From positions 57,864,001 to 57,928,000 of the forward strand of contig NC_080402.1 in assembly GCF_030265065.1 (NCBI RefSeq): a stretch of DNA of 64,000 bases. The letters run 5' to 3'. The stretch comes from Corythoichthys intestinalis (lineage: Eukaryota > Chordata > Actinopteri > Syngnathiformes > Syngnathidae). Positions 1 through 11,700 of this stretch are shown one piece after another (position 1 is the first letter of the stretch; each line of letters opens with the position of its first letter). The position numbers were made by a program, and so were the translations under genes. The notes below the pieces were generated by a model. It ran no database searches and was not told the DNA's origin. It worked only from the letters and a program-made list of their open reading frames with translations.

Positions 1-1237
1 GAACCGAGCATTGAGCACGAGCAGTATCAAAAAGTCCTGGCTTTCGTGTTCCCTGTTGTGCTGTAATTCCAAGTGGTGCTTGAATTGGATGCTTATAGCG
101 GTCGACAGTCTTTTTGAGCCAGCGCAAAGTTCGCAGCGCACGGAGATATTTTTGTCATCTTTACTGGACAAAAATGTGAAGTAATGGCTGTGTTTCCAGT
201 GTGCAAATGCAGCCGTTTGTAGTATATCTCCTGCCTATTTCATTGCATCCTGGCGAGGAAGCAAGGCTATGTTGTTTTGGCCACAAACTCCCAGCGCTCA
301 CGGCTCACGCATCATGGTAATACACGTGACCCTTTTTTTTCCATCCCCGATTAGAAAATGTGATATGTGATGTCACTCCCATGACTACAGTATTCTTCAT
401 TCTACATGCATTATGCGGCAATAACAAAATAGTCAAGCATAGGCATCAAGGAAAGTAATTTTACTCAGATTACTGATTTAGAAAAATGAATGCGTTAGAT
501 TGTTCTTTACTGAAAGAAAGTAATCAGATTACAGTTACGCATTACTCACATAACGCGTTACTGACAACACTGCTTTTATATTACTGTTAAATACACAAGC
601 TTGACGCTACCTTAACGGGAGCTATTTTTTCACTGGACGCTCTGGCAGTTTTCAACGCAAGCTGCAACAAATGGCAGTAACTTTGTCATACCGCAAAATA
701 TGAAAACGATTAAAACCATTACTCACCAAATTCAATATGCTGGCGAATGCATTCATCTAAAAAAAAAATGGGAGTGAGACCTCACCTCGTCCAGCGAATG
801 TGAATTTGTGCTTAGGACAAGATCATCTGTCACAATTAGCGATCTTTGACGCTCTTTTTTTCCTCCCTGCATACAAACTTGTTTCTCTCTCAGCGGCTGT
901 GATTAACCTCAATGAAGTTGCTCTCCTAGCTAAGCGTTGCCTGTCATTCGTCTTTGTAAGTTTTTAGTAACTTTCAGGTACCACGATTTGAGAGATCAAT
1001 AAATTGAAGAATTTACGCCTTGCGTTTGGAGTGTTTGTTTTTGGGTTTGCTGGAATAGCATCACTGACACTCGCAGCATCAAACAGGGGAAGGTAAGCGC
1101 TGCCGCGCCAAGCCACTTCTGGCTGCATTTTCGACACATGAAAAATAACGAATACGTACTACTGTATGACGGAAAATTTTAGTGGTTTTGTAACCGCGAC
1201 GTTTTCATAGCATGGTAAACCGTGAAGGTAACCGGCA
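1..1237. other. Intergenic, no gene recognised
   Basis: No convincing coding frame or splice pattern is seen. Around 430-575 there is a stretch rich in AGTAATCAGATTAC and AACGCGTTACTG motifs, which resembles a dispersed teleost repeat, but I cannot classify it and no second copy lies in this window. The rest is unassigned. Confidence 0.5.
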
Positions 1238-1365
1238 CATGCCTACACCCAACCCCCCCACCTCCCTTAAAAGTTTTCTCCTCGGATCTACACGATTCAC
1301 GTAGGTCATCCTTTTTTACTTCAAAACGGCGAATTTCGCCGAAAGGTGAGAGATTTTCATGCCTG
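1238..1365 (+). repeat. Dispersed repeat, inverted partner at 7545-7665
   Basis: The block containing TTCTCCTCGGATCTACACGA, then CACGTAGGTCA and GCGAATTTCGCCGAAAGGTG, is found again on the opposite strand at about 7545-7665 with the same motif order and only scattered differences. It is a dispersed repeat of unknown family. No termini or target duplications were recognised. Confidence 0.65.
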
Positions 1366-1533
1366 TTACTGCAACCGACAACTCACAAAGCGTTATTTTT
1401 CTTTTGCCGTGAACTGTTCTGATCGGTCAATCGGTATATTATTGGCCTGGGGTGAATTGTTTATTTTGCTGTGACGTGTTCACGGCTAAATAACACTTGG
1501 AGGCGAATTACCGGTTACGGCCGAAATGATCAC

Positions 1534-2107
<574 letters not shown>

Positions 2108-2555
2108 TGTTAGGTTTTGTGTTTGGTTTCTCCTTGTGTGACTTGTCCCTGTGATTACCCATTGCTCTCACCTGTGTGTGTTTTCCCAGTGTATCCTGCA
2201 ATCTGCATCCACCTGTGTTACCCAGCTGTTCCTCATCTCGTTACCCCTTGTCTGCGTATATAATGACCCAGTTTCTTGTCACTCCTTGTTGCGTCATTGT
2301 CTATGTCAATGTCTGTCTATGCGAACGTCAATTTCAAGTCCGGTCAACGCCCTCGTGTACCAGTCCCTCTGTTTAAGTAAGTTTTGGTTTGAACCTTGCC
2401 TTTTGATCCATAGTCTTTTTGTTTGTACTTTGTGATTTTTGTTAGCTATTATTAAAACGTTTTTTTTTAGTTCACTGCCACCTGCCTCGCTGCCTTTTTC
2501 GTTTTCCCTGCATTTGGGTCCACACAACCACCTGCCTGCCCGCTCATTCCTGACA
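2108..2555 (+). repeat. 5-prime LTR
   Basis: Starts TGTTAGGTTTTGTG and ends CCTGACA. A matching copy lies at 4671-5116. Contains a possible TATATAA at about 2258-2264 and, near the 3-prime part, TTATTAAAACG, which could be part of a polyadenylation region. Confidence 0.88.
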
Positions 2556-2557
2556 TA

Positions 2558-4597
2558 ATGACGCAACCAATTGTGGACCCAGCGGGAAAGATCCGGCACC
2601 GGCGTGCACGCCGACGTTCATCCGCCCGTTCCTCTGATTATGTTCTGCCTCGCCACGTTTTTTTAGATTCCGATTTTTCTGATTTTGAAGAATATCACAG
2701 TTCATATGATTTTCTTTCTGACACTGACTCCTACCCAGATTTTGTTGCCATGCCCTATTCTTCACCCTCTCAGTTTTTGTCACGCCTCGGTTATACCACG
2801 TCCCCTTCCCAGCCTTTTTCCCTGGACCCTTACCTGGGTTCCCGTTTGGCTATCTACACTGGACCTCCGCGTGGTGGCCAGCGGGGGCGCCCAGGTAAGG
2901 GCCGTGGTTCCTACTACCCTCCTTCACCATGTAATGTGCCACCCAGTCTGCCACAGAACATAGTCTGGAAGCTTCAGCGTGCTCATCCACGCCGACGGCA
3001 TGGACCCGCGCCGGCTCCCCGCAGTCAAGTTCCTCCCGCGCCGGCTCCACGCAGTCAAGTTCCTCCAGCGCCGGCTCCCTGTAGTCAAGTTCCTCCAGCG
3101 CCGGCTCCCCGCAGTCAAGTTCTTCCCGCGCCGACTCCCCGCAGTCAAGTGGCTCCCGCGCCGACTCCCCGCAGTCAAGTGCCTCCCGCGCCGGCTCCCC
3201 GCAGTCAAGTGCCTCCCGCGCCGACTCCCCGCAGTCTTGTGCCCGCGCCGGCTCCACGCAGTCAAGTTCCTCCAGCGCCGGTTCCCCGCAGTCAAGTTCC
3301 TCCAGCGCCGGCTCCCCGCAGTCAAGTTCCTCCAGCGCCGGCTCCCCGCAGTCAAGTTCCTCCAGCGCCGGCTCCCCGCAGTCAAGTTCCTCCCGCGCCG
3401 GCTCCCCGCAGTCAAGTTCCTCCCGCGCCGACTCCCCGCAGTCAGGTGGCTCCCGCGCCGACTCCCCGCAGTCAGGTGGCTCCCGCGCTGACTCCCCGCA
3501 GTCAGGTGGCTCCCGCGCCGACTCCCCGCAGTCAGGTGCCACCCGCGCCGACTCCCCGCGGTCTTGTGCTCCCGCCAGCAGACTCCTGCGACTCCGCTGC
3601 TGTTCCGCCAGCAGTCTCCTGCGACTCCGCTGCTGTCCCGCCAGCAGTCTCCTGCGACTCCGCTGCTGTCCCGCCAGCAGTCTCCTGCGACTCCGCTGCT
3701 GTCCCGCCAGCAGTCTCCTGCGACTCCGCTGCTGTCCCGCCAGCAGTCTCCTGCGACTCCGCTGCTGTCCCGCCAGCAGTCTCCTGCGACTCCGCTGCTG
3801 TCCCGCCAGCAGACTCCTGCGACTCCGCTGCTGTCCCGCCAGCAGACTCCTGCGACTCCGCTGCTGTCCCGCCAGCAGACTCCTGCGACTCCGCTGCTGT
3901 CCCGCCAGCAGACTCCTGCGACTCCGCTGCTGTCCCGCCAGCAGACGACGACGACTCAGCTGCTGTCACGCCAGCAGACGACGACGACTCCGCTGCTGTC
4001 CCGCCAGCAGACTCCTGCGACTCCGCTGCTGTCCCGCCAGCAGACGACGACGACTCCGCTGCTGTCACGCCAGCAGACGACGACGACTCCGCTGCTGTCA
4101 CGCCAGCAGATGACGACGACTCCGCTGCTGTCCCGCCAGCAGCAGACGACGACGACTCCGCTGCTGTCCCGCCAGCAGACGACTCCGACTCTGTTCCTGG
4201 TCTGCACGACGACTCCGACTCTGTTCCTGGTCCGCACGACGACCCCGACTCTGTTCCTGGTCCGCACAACGACTCCGATTCTGTTCCTGGTCCGCAGGAC
4301 GACTCCGACTCTGTTCCTGGTCCGCACGACGACTCCGACTCCATTCCTGGTCCGCACGACAACTCCGACTCCGTTCCTGGTCCGCACGACGACTCCGACT
4401 CTGTTCCTGACCCTCGCCCCGACGATGCTGCTCCCCGTTTCCTGCCACAACGTGGCGGTATGGACGACCGAGCACTACCTCGTCTGGGACGCCCGCCTGA
4501 TCTGCCCGTGCGGTCACCCAATGTCTGGCGCCCCGGGCGCCCTCCCGATCGACCGGCCCACGTCTGGCGTCCTGGACGCCCGCCTGACTGGCCATGA
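2558..4597 (+). CDS. Repeat-built 679-residue frame of the non-autonomous LTR element
   Basis: The start codon lies two bases inside the 5-prime LTR boundary. Residues 1 to about 150 are unique: a basic patch (RHRRARRRSSARSS) and a Ser/Tyr-rich segment. The rest is three consecutive minisatellites whose unit lengths are multiples of three: a 30-bp unit encoding PRSQVPPAPA-like decapeptides (about 3001-3570), a 33-bp unit encoding VPPADSCDSAA-like 11-mers with DDDD variants (about 3570-4180), and a 30-bp unit encoding DDSDSVPGPH (about 4180-4410). The tail is RPGRPPD-rich. A short VDPAGK near the start is reminiscent of the MDP start of fish Gypsy gag proteins, but this is weak. No enzyme or zinc-knuckle motif is present. 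The product is predicted to be low-complexity and acidic at its C-terminal half. Whether it is translated is unknown. Confidence 0.55.
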   Translation: MTQPIVDPAGKIRHRRARRRSSARSSDYVLPRHVFLDSDFSDFEEYHSSYDFLSDTDSYPDFVAMPYSSPSQFLSRLGYTTSPSQPFSLDPYLGSRLAIYTGPPRGGQRGRPGKGRGSYYPPSPCNVPPSLPQNIVWKLQRAHPRRRHGPAPAPRSQVPPAPAPRSQVPPAPAPCSQVPPAPAPRSQVLPAPTPRSQVAPAPTPRSQVPPAPAPRSQVPPAPTPRSLVPAPAPRSQVPPAPVPRSQVPPAPAPRSQVPPAPAPRSQVPPAPAPRSQVPPAPAPRSQVPPAPTPRSQVAPAPTPRSQVAPALTPRSQVAPAPTPRSQVPPAPTPRGLVLPPADSCDSAAVPPAVSCDSAAVPPAVSCDSAAVPPAVSCDSAAVPPAVSCDSAAVPPAVSCDSAAVPPAVSCDSAAVPPADSCDSAAVPPADSCDSAAVPPADSCDSAAVPPADSCDSAAVPPADDDDSAAVTPADDDDSAAVPPADSCDSAAVPPADDDDSAAVTPADDDDSAAVTPADDDDSAAVPPAADDDDSAAVPPADDSDSVPGLHDDSDSVPGPHDDPDSVPGPHNDSDSVPGPQDDSDSVPGPHDDSDSIPGPHDNSDSVPGPHDDSDSVPDPRPDDAAPRFLPQRGGMDDRALPRLGRPPDLPVRSPNVWRPGRPPDRPAHVWRPGRPPDWP

Positions 4598-4670
4598 CGG
4601 GCTGGTGTTGCTCCCTCCTCCGAGCAACCTTCTGACCTTTTGTTTCCTCGGGACGTCTGGGGGGCGGTAC

Positions 4671-5116
4671 TGTTAGGTTTTGTGTTTGGTTTCTCCTTGT
4701 GTGACTTGTCCGTGTGATTACCCATTGCTCTCACCTGTGTGTGTTTTCCCAGTGTATCCTGCAATCTGCATCCACCTGTGTTACCCAGCTGCTCCTCATC
4801 TCGTTACCCCTTGTCTGCGTATATAATGACCCAGTTTCTTGTCACTCCTTGTTGCGTCATTGTCTATGTCAATGTCTGTCTATGCGAACGTCAATTTCAA
4901 GTCCGGTCAACGCCCTCGTGTACCAGTCCCTCTGTTTAAGTAAGTTTTGGTTTGAACCTTGCCTTTTGATCCATAGTCTTTTTGTTTGTACTTTGTGATT
5001 TTTGTTAGTTATTATTAAAACATTTTTTTGAGTTCACTGCCACCTGCCTCGCTGCCTTTTTCGTTTTCCCTGCATTTGGGTCCACACAACCTGCCTGCCT
5101 GCCCGCATACCTGACA
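4671..5116 (+). repeat. 3-prime LTR
   Basis: Near-identical to 2108-2555. Tc1 sequence resumes directly after it. Confidence 0.88.
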
Positions 5117-5632
5117 CTTCCATTTTCTAATAATTGCTCCCACAGTTGATTTCTTTACACCAAGCGTTTTACCTATTGCAGATTCAGTCTTCCCAGTCTG
5201 GTGCAGATCTACAATTATGTCTCTGGTGTCCTTCGACAGCTCTTTGGTCTTGGCCTTAGTGGAGTTTGGAGTGTGACTGACTGAGAATGTGGACAGGTGT
5301 CTTTTATACTGATAATGAGTTAAAACAGGTGCCATTAATACAGGTAACGAGTGGAGCCTCGTTAGAAGAATTTAGACCTCTATGATAGCCAGAAAGCTTG
5401 CTTGTTTGTAGGTGACCAAAATACTTATTTTCCACTCTAATTTGGAAATAAATTCTTTAAAAATCAAACATTGTGATTTTCTGTTTTTTTTTTCCACATT
5501 CTGTCTCTCATGGTTGAAGTTTACCCATGTTGACAATTACAGGCCTCTCTAATCTTTTCAAGTAGGGGAACTTGCACAATTGGTGGTTGACTAAATACCT
5601 TTTTGCCCCACTGTAAGTCATGTGTAATTATA

Positions 5633-5905
5633 CAGTGGTATGAAAAAGTATTTGAACCTTTTGGGAATTTCTTACATTTCTGCATAAAATCATCATCAAA
5701 TGTGATCTGATCTTTGTCAAAATCACACACATGAAAAAGCAGTGTTTGCTTAAACTAAAACCTCCCAAATATTCATTGGTTTTCATATTTTAATGAGGAT
5801 AGTATGCAAACAATGACAGAAGGGGGAAAAAATAAGTAAGTGAACCCTCTGCCTAAGGAGACTTAAAGAGTAATTGAAACCAATTTAAGTCTAGTGTGAT
5901 CCCAA
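5633..5905 (+). mobile_element. End of a second Tc1-like element (truncated)
   Basis: Begins after TA with CAGTGGTATGAAAAAGTATT, the terminal-repeat style of another teleost Tc1-like family, and continues through its subterminal region. The transposase and the far end are missing. It abuts the right end of Tc1 copy A with only 17 bp between them. Confidence 0.7.
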
Positions 5906-5949
5906 CCTCAGTGCAGGACACAATGGTGCTTCATTGCTGCACACATGGT

Positions 5950-6172
5950 TATGATCCCCTTACACAGCAAATTTATGACCATTCACGCACACACTCACAC
6001 CTACAGACAATTAAGAGTGTTCAATCTGCCTACCATGCATGTTTTTGGGATGTGGGAGGAAACCGGAGTAAACCCACGCAGGCACGGGGAGAACATGCAA
6101 ACTCCACACAGGAAGGCCGAAGCCCGGGATTGAACCCTTGATCTCAGAACTGTGAGGCAGATGTGCACCATG
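5950..6172 (+). repeat. LINE/SINE tail of the widespread L2/Maui-like teleost type
   Basis: Contains the hallmark run TTTTTGGGATGTGGGAGGAA and later CACGGGGAGAACATGCAAAC, ending CAGAACTGTGAGGCAGA. The same repeat occurs at 13585-13945 and, inverted, at about 33690-33780. I recognise it as a very common teleost non-LTR tail; the exact family name is less certain. Confidence 0.65.
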
Positions 6173-6173
6173 C

Positions 6174-6590
6174 CGCCATAAATACATATAAATTGAAATA
6201 AATAAAAATTGAAAAAAAATATTGAAAGAAATAATAAATACTCTGGAAGAGTGCAAGAATGAAATAAATAAAAAGTGAAATAAATAAATGTTGAAATAAA
6301 TAAGTAAATTATGAAATAAATAAATAAAAATTGAAATAAATAAACGTCGAAATAAATGAATAAAAATTGAAATAAATTTTGAAATAAATATACATTGTAA
6401 TAAATAAATATAAATGGAAATAAATAAAAATTGAAATAAATATTAATTGAAATAAATATAAATTGAAATAAATATAAATTGAAATACATACATAAAAAAT
6501 AAAAATATAAATTGAAATAAATAAATGAAAATTGAAATAAATATTGAAATAAATAAATAAATATTGAAATAAATGCGTTTTAATTACACT
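6174..6590. repeat. AT-rich degenerate tandem repeat (GAAATAAATAAA-type)
   Basis: About 400 bp of irregular (TTGAAATAAATAAA)n. Long frames on either strand here are products of composition only. Confidence 0.9.
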
Positions 6591-7249
6591 TTTAATTATT
6601 TATTTAATTGTGTATTTATTTATTGTATTTTTGCACTCTTGGTCCTCCATATATTTTCAATTTAATGAAAGCCTAACACTTTCTTGTTTCAAGAATTATA
6701 GGTGAGTAAAATTTACCTGAAGCACTGGCAAATAATTTCACATATTTTTAGTAGATTTACACTGAAAACAAGGGACTTCAACTAGATTTAGCGAGGTGTT
6801 TTTGCAGCGAACGCTGGCCAGGAACGCAACAATGGCCCACTGACCTATATTTCTTCCTCTGCGCCTTCTCTTGACCAGATTAAACCCAGCCTCATCTATG
6901 AAATATACGTATATACATATAGTACATTAGCTGTAACAAACTCCTGGATTCGCTGAAACAAAAACTATGGGAAAGGAAAAACAAATATATTACGGTACAT
7001 AATACTGTAGGTAGGATACACTAACGTTATTCTAGCATGTTGCACAGAGCATTTAAGGAATGTTGCTCAACCTTTTAAACCATAGTCATAAGCTCTAGTC
7101 ACACCGCCTTCTCAAAATTTCCCAGCCAGCTGTGCTTTCTGATCATGTCAACACCCTTGAAGGTAAGGAAGTATTTTTGTATCACAAAGGCCAATGTTTA
7201 GCTAGCTGACCAAGTTGTTTTAGCACGTTGTGCGCTGTATTTCATGTGT
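6591..7249. other. No feature recognised
   Basis: AT-rich sequence without recognisable coding potential, termini or repeats shared elsewhere in the window. Confidence 0.5.
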
Positions 7250-7545
7250 GTTTGTCACTAAACATGTTGCAGAGCAGGATTCCGAAATTCACATCTTGCA
7301 CTAATGTCCACCAATTCAAGGCAGTCAGAACAAACAAACTTCTTTTTTGAAAGCCTGCCCGTCTCATCAGACCATAGGACATGGTTCCAGTAATCCATGT
7401 GCTTTGTTGACGATGACATGTCTTCAGCAAACTGTTTGTGGGTTTTCTTGTGTACCGTCTTCAGAAAAGGCTTCCTCCTGGGGTGACAGCCATGCACACC
7501 AATTTGATGTACAGTGCAGCGTATGGTCTGAGCACTAACAGCAGG
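7250..7545 (-). pseudogene. Tc1-like transposase fragment (third family)
   Basis: Minus-strand translation reads VSAQTIRCTVHQIGVHGCH, then RRKPFLKTVHKKTHKQFAED and MDYWNHVLWSDETGR, which is the second helix-turn-helix end and first catalytic Asp of a Tc1 transposase. Only about 95 codons are left, and the frame degrades after SDET. It is joined at 7545 to the dispersed repeat that also occurs at 1238-1365. Confidence 0.75.
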
Positions 7546-7665
7546 CATAAAAATCACTCACCTTTCCGCGAAATTCGTAGTTTTTATATCAAAAAGGGTG
7601 ACCTACGTGAATTGTGTAGATCCGAGGAGAACATTTTTAGGGGGTGGCGGGGGTGGGTCGTAAGT
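7545..7665 (-). repeat. Dispersed repeat, inverted partner of 1238-1365
   Basis: Reverse complement carries the same TTCTCCTCGGATCTACACA and CACGTAGGTCA blocks as 1238-1365. Confidence 0.65.
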
Positions 7666-8479
7666 CCATCCAACTAATGACATGTTTTATTGAAGTTGCT
7701 AAGCCTGTCGCGATATGCAATGAGTCCATTTATCCCAAGGTAAATAAAAATGAGGGCAATATGAACGCAGCCCAGCTACCTGGGTAATCCCTATTGTAAA
7801 TTTTGGACTCAAAGGCGCTCCCTGACTATAATCACCACTGATTAAATTTTTCAAGAAAACTGTACTATGGGATTTTTTTCACCAAAAGACATGCAGTGCC
7901 TCAGTCTGTAAAAATCCATAAGTTAGCAACAGTGCACTTTATGCAGCATGAATAAATAAAAAACAAAAATGTTTGTGTGTGCGTGTGGAGCGGGGGGTAT
8001 TTTTAGTCTGAAAAAGAACGTACTTCTAAAGCTTTAACGAGTAAAAAACAAAATGAGGATAAGCAGCACAGAACATGAATGAGTGAACGATTTTTACACC
8101 CTTCATTACTTGACCCTTATTGGAAAGAGTGATTTGTAATCCAGTTAACGAAGCAGACATAAAATCTTCAGAAAAAGCAAATATTTGACACAATTTAACA
8201 TGAGCTAATCATATGTATATATGTATCTTTTTACATTTTCAATTTAAACTCAAATAATATCGGATAAGAGTGGTCTTAAGGTTTGTTTTTTGTTTGTTAA
8301 TGCATCCGTTTCAGACATGAATACAAGGTAGATGCACTAAATGGTGCTAAGGGGCTGGTAAAAACCCAAGGCATGAGGGTGTGGGCAAGTTTTTCTCAAA
8401 TCATTCAAGCAGCCTTTAAGAGAACACCCATTCAAACACACGCACACAATTCGATGGCTCACTAGTGACCCAGGAAACA
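7666..8479. other. Upstream flank of the first vwa7-like gene
   Basis: No gene or repeat recognised. The AT-rich segment about 8190-8290 has no obvious regulatory motif. Confidence 0.45.
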
Positions 8480-8576
8480 CACCTCACAACCTAACTTTGT
8501 GGAATTCACCCATTTGGAGACTGAAAAAGTCTCCACTTCTGAATAGCACCTTTGTCGGCAAGTAAGACATATTAAG
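8480..8576 (+). other. Non-coding first exon region of vwa7-like gene 1
   Basis: The segment around GGAAACACACCTCACAACCT and the terminal ACATATTAAG followed by GTGAG resembles the segment ending at 57004 in front of the second gene (ACATATTAAG followed by GTGAGT). That conserved block with a 5-prime splice site in both copies suggests an untranslated first exon. The transcription start is not defined by the sequence, so the left boundary is approximate. Confidence 0.6.
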
Positions 8577-8742
8577 GTGAGGCTTTCAATAATTAAGGTC
8601 CTCTTTTTAATTTTGCCTATTTCCTAATTCTTGTTGCATTCTCCAACTGATTCTGACTTTGTGGTTTAAGGACAGAAGACGGTTTACAGAACATAATTAC
8701 AATTTTGATTTAGGTTCCTCCGCAACATTGATCATCTTCATA

Positions 8743-11700
8743 ATGAGCAACAAGTGGTCTGTCGTGCCACTCGTGGTGCTCACCCTCACAGGCCTAGCGA
8801 AAAGCTTTCAACCACTCATTGCGTCTGATGTGAACTCCACGACCCACCGCAGCATCACAAAAAGAGCTGCTCTTCTGAAGACTGCCGAGGTCTGTAGAGA
8901 CATCGCAAAAGCAGAAGGAAAAAACTTCAGTCTCACTGTAAGATGGTTGATAACGTGATGTTGTAACATGATTTGTTGCCACAACTCCAAAAAGAAATTT
9001 CATCAACTCTTATTTTGTCTTCAGATTGATGACAGTCTATCAGTTGACCAAGTACAAGAAGCGTGTTCATTTTCAGACATTTCCACCTCGCTCCTGTCCA
9101 GTATTATGTTCCATGCTTCTATTGCCAGTTTATACTTCAGCAATGCTAACGTGGATTTAACATCTGCGTCAAGTGACGAACACCATTTTGATGGAGAAAC
9201 ATTCCTGAAAGGGAGGGACCTAATTACAAAAGGTATACAAAATCACCTTTTGAGTTAGATATTTACTTTTGCTATTTTCATTTAATTCATGATCTTCTTC
9301 AAGATCAAATAAAGATGGCACTGTAAACGGCACAGTTATCTTTTTCGGTATGTGATTGTTCCTATTTTTTCTGGGTCCGCTTCAATTGCCAAGTGTCTAT
9401 GAATGAAAAATACCAATTTTCCCATTTAGCTTAGGGTCCATATAGCATTGAGCCTGGAAACAACCTAAATGCAAAGCATTATGAAAAAAAAAAGATTCAG
9501 AGAATTTATTTTCCATTGTTTGTGATTTTCAAAAATTTACATTTGGCAAATAGCACCTGAAAGAATGAGACCAATGTAATCTAGTCGTGTAAAAGGGTTG
9601 TGTGTTACTGTCTGCTGTTTTTGTTGACATTTTTCTCACATTACTGTGTGTGCAGGTGTGTCTGCTGTGAAAGCCAGTGTAAAACAGGACAACTTTATCG
9701 CAGGGCGCTGGACTCTTGGAAGTGTATGTCACACTCTGCAGGTGAAGTTGAAGAAGGTTGTGTAGCTTTGGAAGTGTGATGCAATCCAAGAGCCACGTAT
9801 GGTGGGTGTGAATTATAATGTCGTATACTTGTAGGACTTCTATAGCCACAGTAACTGGGTGGAGTTGGGGAACAGGTCACCTTACAACGCCCTCATCAAA
9901 CCTGGCCAAACTTTGGAGAATCTGGCAGGTATGATGCTGTTGTTGACAGTTACACTTTACCAGAATACTGGTCACTGCCTAAGTGAAACACAACACGGCA
10001 TTTGTCAGCTGTACTCGTCACTTGTAAGGTGATATATGACTACCCCAGAATTGTTTGTTTTTAAAACCGGTCCTGATACAAAGAGACTCTTTTAGCATAC
10101 TTGGGAGTATCAAAAGTCAGAGCGTATCTTAGGTGTGTCATAAACGACTCACAAGTGGAAACTCTTAAGTATACAAAGTCAATAGACTGAATGTTTTGGG
10201 AATTAGTTTTTCAGTTTTAATAAACTGAACAGCATTTTCCGAGAGCAATGCACGGCAATAAAACTAGTCTTTTGTCTTGTCTGAACTACTGTATATTACC
10301 TTGCAGGACCAAATATTTCTACCTGTAGGAACTGTACAGGAGAGAACTGTGATGACAACATATTGCCCGATGTACTGCAGCAAGGGCTTCTTACTTCTGG
10401 CTACTTCAACCTCATTTCCTCTGAAAAGCCAGATGGTAACTTTGTTAATATCTTCAAAATGTTTACAATTGTGTCCATTACAGCACTAAAATATCCAAAA
10501 CATCCAAATGAATGTTGCAATCCTTTTTTCCCCCAAGGTAAATGCAGTCATGGAGGTTCTTTTGACCAAACAAGCAAACGTGAACCAGTGGGGGGTATCA
10601 ATAAAGATGAGACCGGGTCCAGCCACGGTTCACTTCACTATGAAGCAGCTAACTTGGCAGTGAATGCTACTTTGGAGCTTCTGGAGAACATCAGAATAGC
10701 TGTAGGAGACAAGAACTTCCTACGGTATACAAATACACCTGGGAAAGAACTCTTGACTGCAGTAATAAGGTCTAATGAAGGAATGCGCTAAATCTGGTTT
10801 GTCTCTTGAATTCCTGTAGATTGATGGGCCTCTCCCAGTCCTCTGCATTGTGTTTTGTCATCGACACAACAGGGAGTATGAGTGATGACATAGCTGAAGC
10901 TAAAAGAGTTTCTTTTAACATTATTGACAGCAAGAGGGGAACACAGCAGGAGCCTTCAATCTACATATTGGTTCCTTTCAATGATCCAGGTAGTCAGCGC
11001 ACAGTAATGTAATGTCTTATCGTTTCGATTCAGCCAAGGGCGTAGGTTTGCATAGGGACGGTAGGGACATAGCACTACTCTTCAGGATGCTCAAACTGTC
11101 ACCACCAACTTTCAAGCAACCTTATTTTCGTTATATAATGAGTTCAGTTATATGTGCAGTTTATATTATCTTCCCATATGTTGTGAGGATAGAATAGACC
11201 CTAGCATGATTTAGTGAAATATTTTCATCTTTTTCAGAATTACATTTACCCAGGGGTGAAAGTGGGCCGGAACGGGCTGGAACTTATACCGGCATTAGTT
11301 TCGAGGCCGGAAAACAGTTCCGACATAGATTGCGAAAGAGATTGTGCAAAAAAAAACAATCTACTGACGTCAGATTTACATTTACAGTGAGGCAAATAAG
11401 TATTTAGTCAACCACTAATTGTGCAAGTTCTCCCACTTGAAAACAGTAGAGAGGCCTGTAATTGTCTACATGGGTAAACCTCAACCATGAGAGACAGAAT
11501 GTGTGGAAAAAAAAAAAAAAAAAACAGAAAATCACATTGTTTGATTTTTAAAGAATTTATTTGAAAATCATGGTGGAAAATATGTATTTGGTCAATACCA
11601 AAAGTTCATCTCAATACTTTGTTATGTAGCCTTTGTTGGCAATAACGGAGGCCAAATGTTTTCTGTAACTCTTCACAGGCTTTTCACACACTGCTGCTGG

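Larger units (their letters stand above)
2108..5116 (+). mobile_element. Non-autonomous LTR element (Gypsy-like ends), inserted in Tc1 copy A
   Basis: Two direct terminal repeats of 448 and 446 bp begin TGTTAGG and end CCTGACA. By eye they differ at fewer than ten sites, so the insertion is fairly young. The flanking 5-mers CTTAC (2103-2107) and CTTCC (5117-5121) fit a 5-bp target duplication with one difference, and the uninterrupted Tc1 sequence (compare 12450-12480) confirms the insertion point. The purine-rich stretch ending just before the second LTR (about 4658-4668) would serve as polypurine tract. Internally there is one long frame and no recognisable capsid, zinc knuckle, protease or reverse transcriptase. 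It looks structurally whole as a non-autonomous (TRIM/LARD-like) element. TGTTAGG is also the start of the Gypsy LTR at 61760, so a Ty3/Gypsy helper is a reasonable guess. Confidence 0.85.

Noticed and set aside
3001-4410. CRISPR-like regular repeats
   Set aside because: Units are directly adjacent with no unique spacers, lie in an LTR element of a vertebrate, and vary gradually as minisatellites do.
2850-4764. Several long frames on both strands within the LTR element (for example 230, 410, 370 and 164 codons)
   Set aside because: The minisatellite units are 30 and 33 bp, so any frame without a stop in one unit stays open across the array. Only the plus frame starting at 2558 has unique flanking sequence.
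6001-6489. 162-codon minus-strand frame rich in Phe, Tyr and Ile
   Set aside because: Translation of AT-rich simple sequence.
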